NCBI GenBank assembly: GCA_040954595.2
Contig: CM082579.2
Span: forward strand, 9,362,001 to 9,426,000
Origin: Balanoglossus misakiensis
Lineage: Eukaryota > Hemichordata
Length of the DNA stretch: 64,000 nt
Direction of reading: 5' to 3'
Positions 63,401 through 64,000 of this stretch are shown here, piece by piece; positions within the stretch are counted from its first letter, which is position 1, and the number at the start of each line of letters is the position of its first letter. Position numbers and translations under genes: made by a program. The notes beneath the pieces are model-generated. The model saw nothing but the letters and a program-made list of their open reading frames with translations. It had not been told where the DNA came from and made no database searches.

Positions 63401-63616
63401 TTGCCCCTTAAAAATTTCAATCAATTCTTTAGAGTGTGATGAAATCAGTCACAATATTTCTGAAAGACACAGGTGTCTTTAAAAAGTCAAAAGTTTAATT
63501 TCACGTTAACTTGCAGATAAACTAATTCCATACTCTATTTTCCCCCAGAAAAATCAAAATCCTTCCACTAATTAGATTCACAAGCAGGATTAAGATCTTT
63601 TATATTGCTTACTTAC
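57466..63616 (-). other. OBI1 intron (6151 bp)
   Basis: The intron has a strong donor GTAAGTAAG after CAA-AA at 63616 and an ATTATCTGTGCAG acceptor at 57466, phase 2. It is AT-rich. It contains a mixed poly-T/poly-G tract on the plus strand at about 57791-57818, and a degenerate repeat family around TTATTTATTCAGTG at 59.9-61.2 kb. The longest open frame inside it (58350-58802, plus) has no recognisable family and no supporting signals. I see no further exon. Confidence 0.9.
59947..61137 (+). repeat. Interspersed degenerate repeat family in OBI1 intron
   Basis: Five related copies of a roughly 35-40-bp motif, centred on TTTTATTTATT followed by TTATTTATTCAGTG, start near 59947, 60077, 60246, 60705 and 61097, all in the same orientation. 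The spacing is irregular (about 130, 170, 460 and 390 bp). The intervening sequence is not obviously shared. Confidence 0.5.
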
Positions 63617-63705
63617 TTTTGAGGAGAGCGTTCTGCTAGTTCTTGCCGTAGCTTCTGATTTTCCAGTCTCAAGTTCTCGACGTCCTGTTCCAGTTTGGCA
63701 TTTTT
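63617..63705 (-). CDS. OBI1: OBI1 (RNF219) orthologue, internal coiled-coil exon
   Basis: This 89-nt exon encodes KNAKLEQDVENLRLENQ and continues KLRQELAERSPQ plus two bases of a Lys codon completed by the next exon. It forms part of the central coiled coil of OBI1, and RSPQ-K is a near-invariant family block directly before (F/Y)GRFTVAA. The acceptor is CTTGCGCCACAG at 63706 and the donor is GTAAGTAAG at 63616. The joined reading frame restores the family sequence exactly across a 6-kb intron, which is strong evidence that both exons are real. The N-terminal RING finger and first coiled-coil exons must lie to the right of this window, so the gene is partial here. Confidence 0.94.
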
Positions 63706-64000
63706 CTGTGGCGCAAGACAGATTGCACATAAAAAAATCCCAATGTGGAAATGTACAGGAAACATGCCATAAAAATCTCCTGGTAATAATAATTCCAAAC
63801 AATTCACTGCATCCTGAAAGTGGAGTGTTTGTTGTCCCATTCACACAGACGGGACCCAAAAGAACTTTTCCTCCAAGATTTTAGCCAATTCCTCGAAAAA
63901 AAGCAGCCCTGGAAAAATCCATCCACTGCGAGGGACGTGAGGAGCCAATGCAAATAACACATTTTCCCCACCAATTATTCCAATATCAACAATGGGGCAT
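63706..64000 (-). other. OBI1 upstream intron, partial
   Basis: This stretch lies 5' of the 89-nt exon on the minus strand. I see no exon in it. It contains an octamer ATGCAAAT at 63948-63955. The intron donor is beyond the window. Confidence 0.7.

Overview
This is eukaryotic, animal DNA. It holds spliced genes with GT/AG introns, long non-coding stretches, many microsatellites and a metazoan-specific homeobox gene. It looks like a bilaterian invertebrate, either a spiralian or an invertebrate deuterostome. The sequence alone does not settle the phylum. I saw no bacterial gene organisation, rRNA, convincing tRNA, CRISPR array or intact transposon.

Only two protein-coding genes can be supported, both on the minus strand. 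The first is a complete class IV POU-homeobox gene (POU4 / Brn-3 / unc-86 / acj6 family). It has two coding exons at 15172-15041 and 14730-13861, a 310-bp intron, and a predicted protein of 333 aa. The second is the 3' part of an OBI1 (RNF219) orthologue, the RING E3 ligase of the origin recognition complex. Its last exon is 57465-55629 and the preceding exon is 63705-63617, separated by a 6.15-kb intron. Its RING-encoding 5' exons lie beyond the right edge.

The most interesting feature is the pairing itself. In human, POU4F1 and OBI1/RNF219 are adjacent on 13q31.1 in this same order and orientation, so the window appears to preserve an ancient bilaterian microsynteny. The roughly 40 kb between the genes and the roughly 11 kb 3' of POU4 contain no recognisable coding exon. 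They do contain several AT-rich islands dense in homeodomain, POU, TCF and E-box motifs, including an exact POU4 consensus site at 8217-8227 and an octamer at 22722-22729. This fits a regulatory domain around POU4, but conservation has not been tested.

Layout: 1-11.6 kb, 3' flank with microsatellites, an AT foldback and a structured element. 11.6-13.9 kb, possible POU4 3' UTR. 13.9-15.2 kb, POU4. 15.2-15.4 kb, likely promoter with two back-to-back CACCTG boxes, a CRE palindrome and an NRF-1-like site. 15.4-55.6 kb, non-coding interval with candidate enhancers, a hairpin at 26.0 kb, a 554-bp ATAC microsatellite at 27.5-28.0 kb, two diverged copies of a module carrying a Maf-type palindrome at 48.3 and 49.1 kb, and an 84-bp piggyBac-type MITE at 54.1 kb. 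55.6-64 kb, OBI1, whose intron carries a degenerate repeat family. No link in cellular function between the two genes is evident; their proximity is best explained by shared or embedded regulation.
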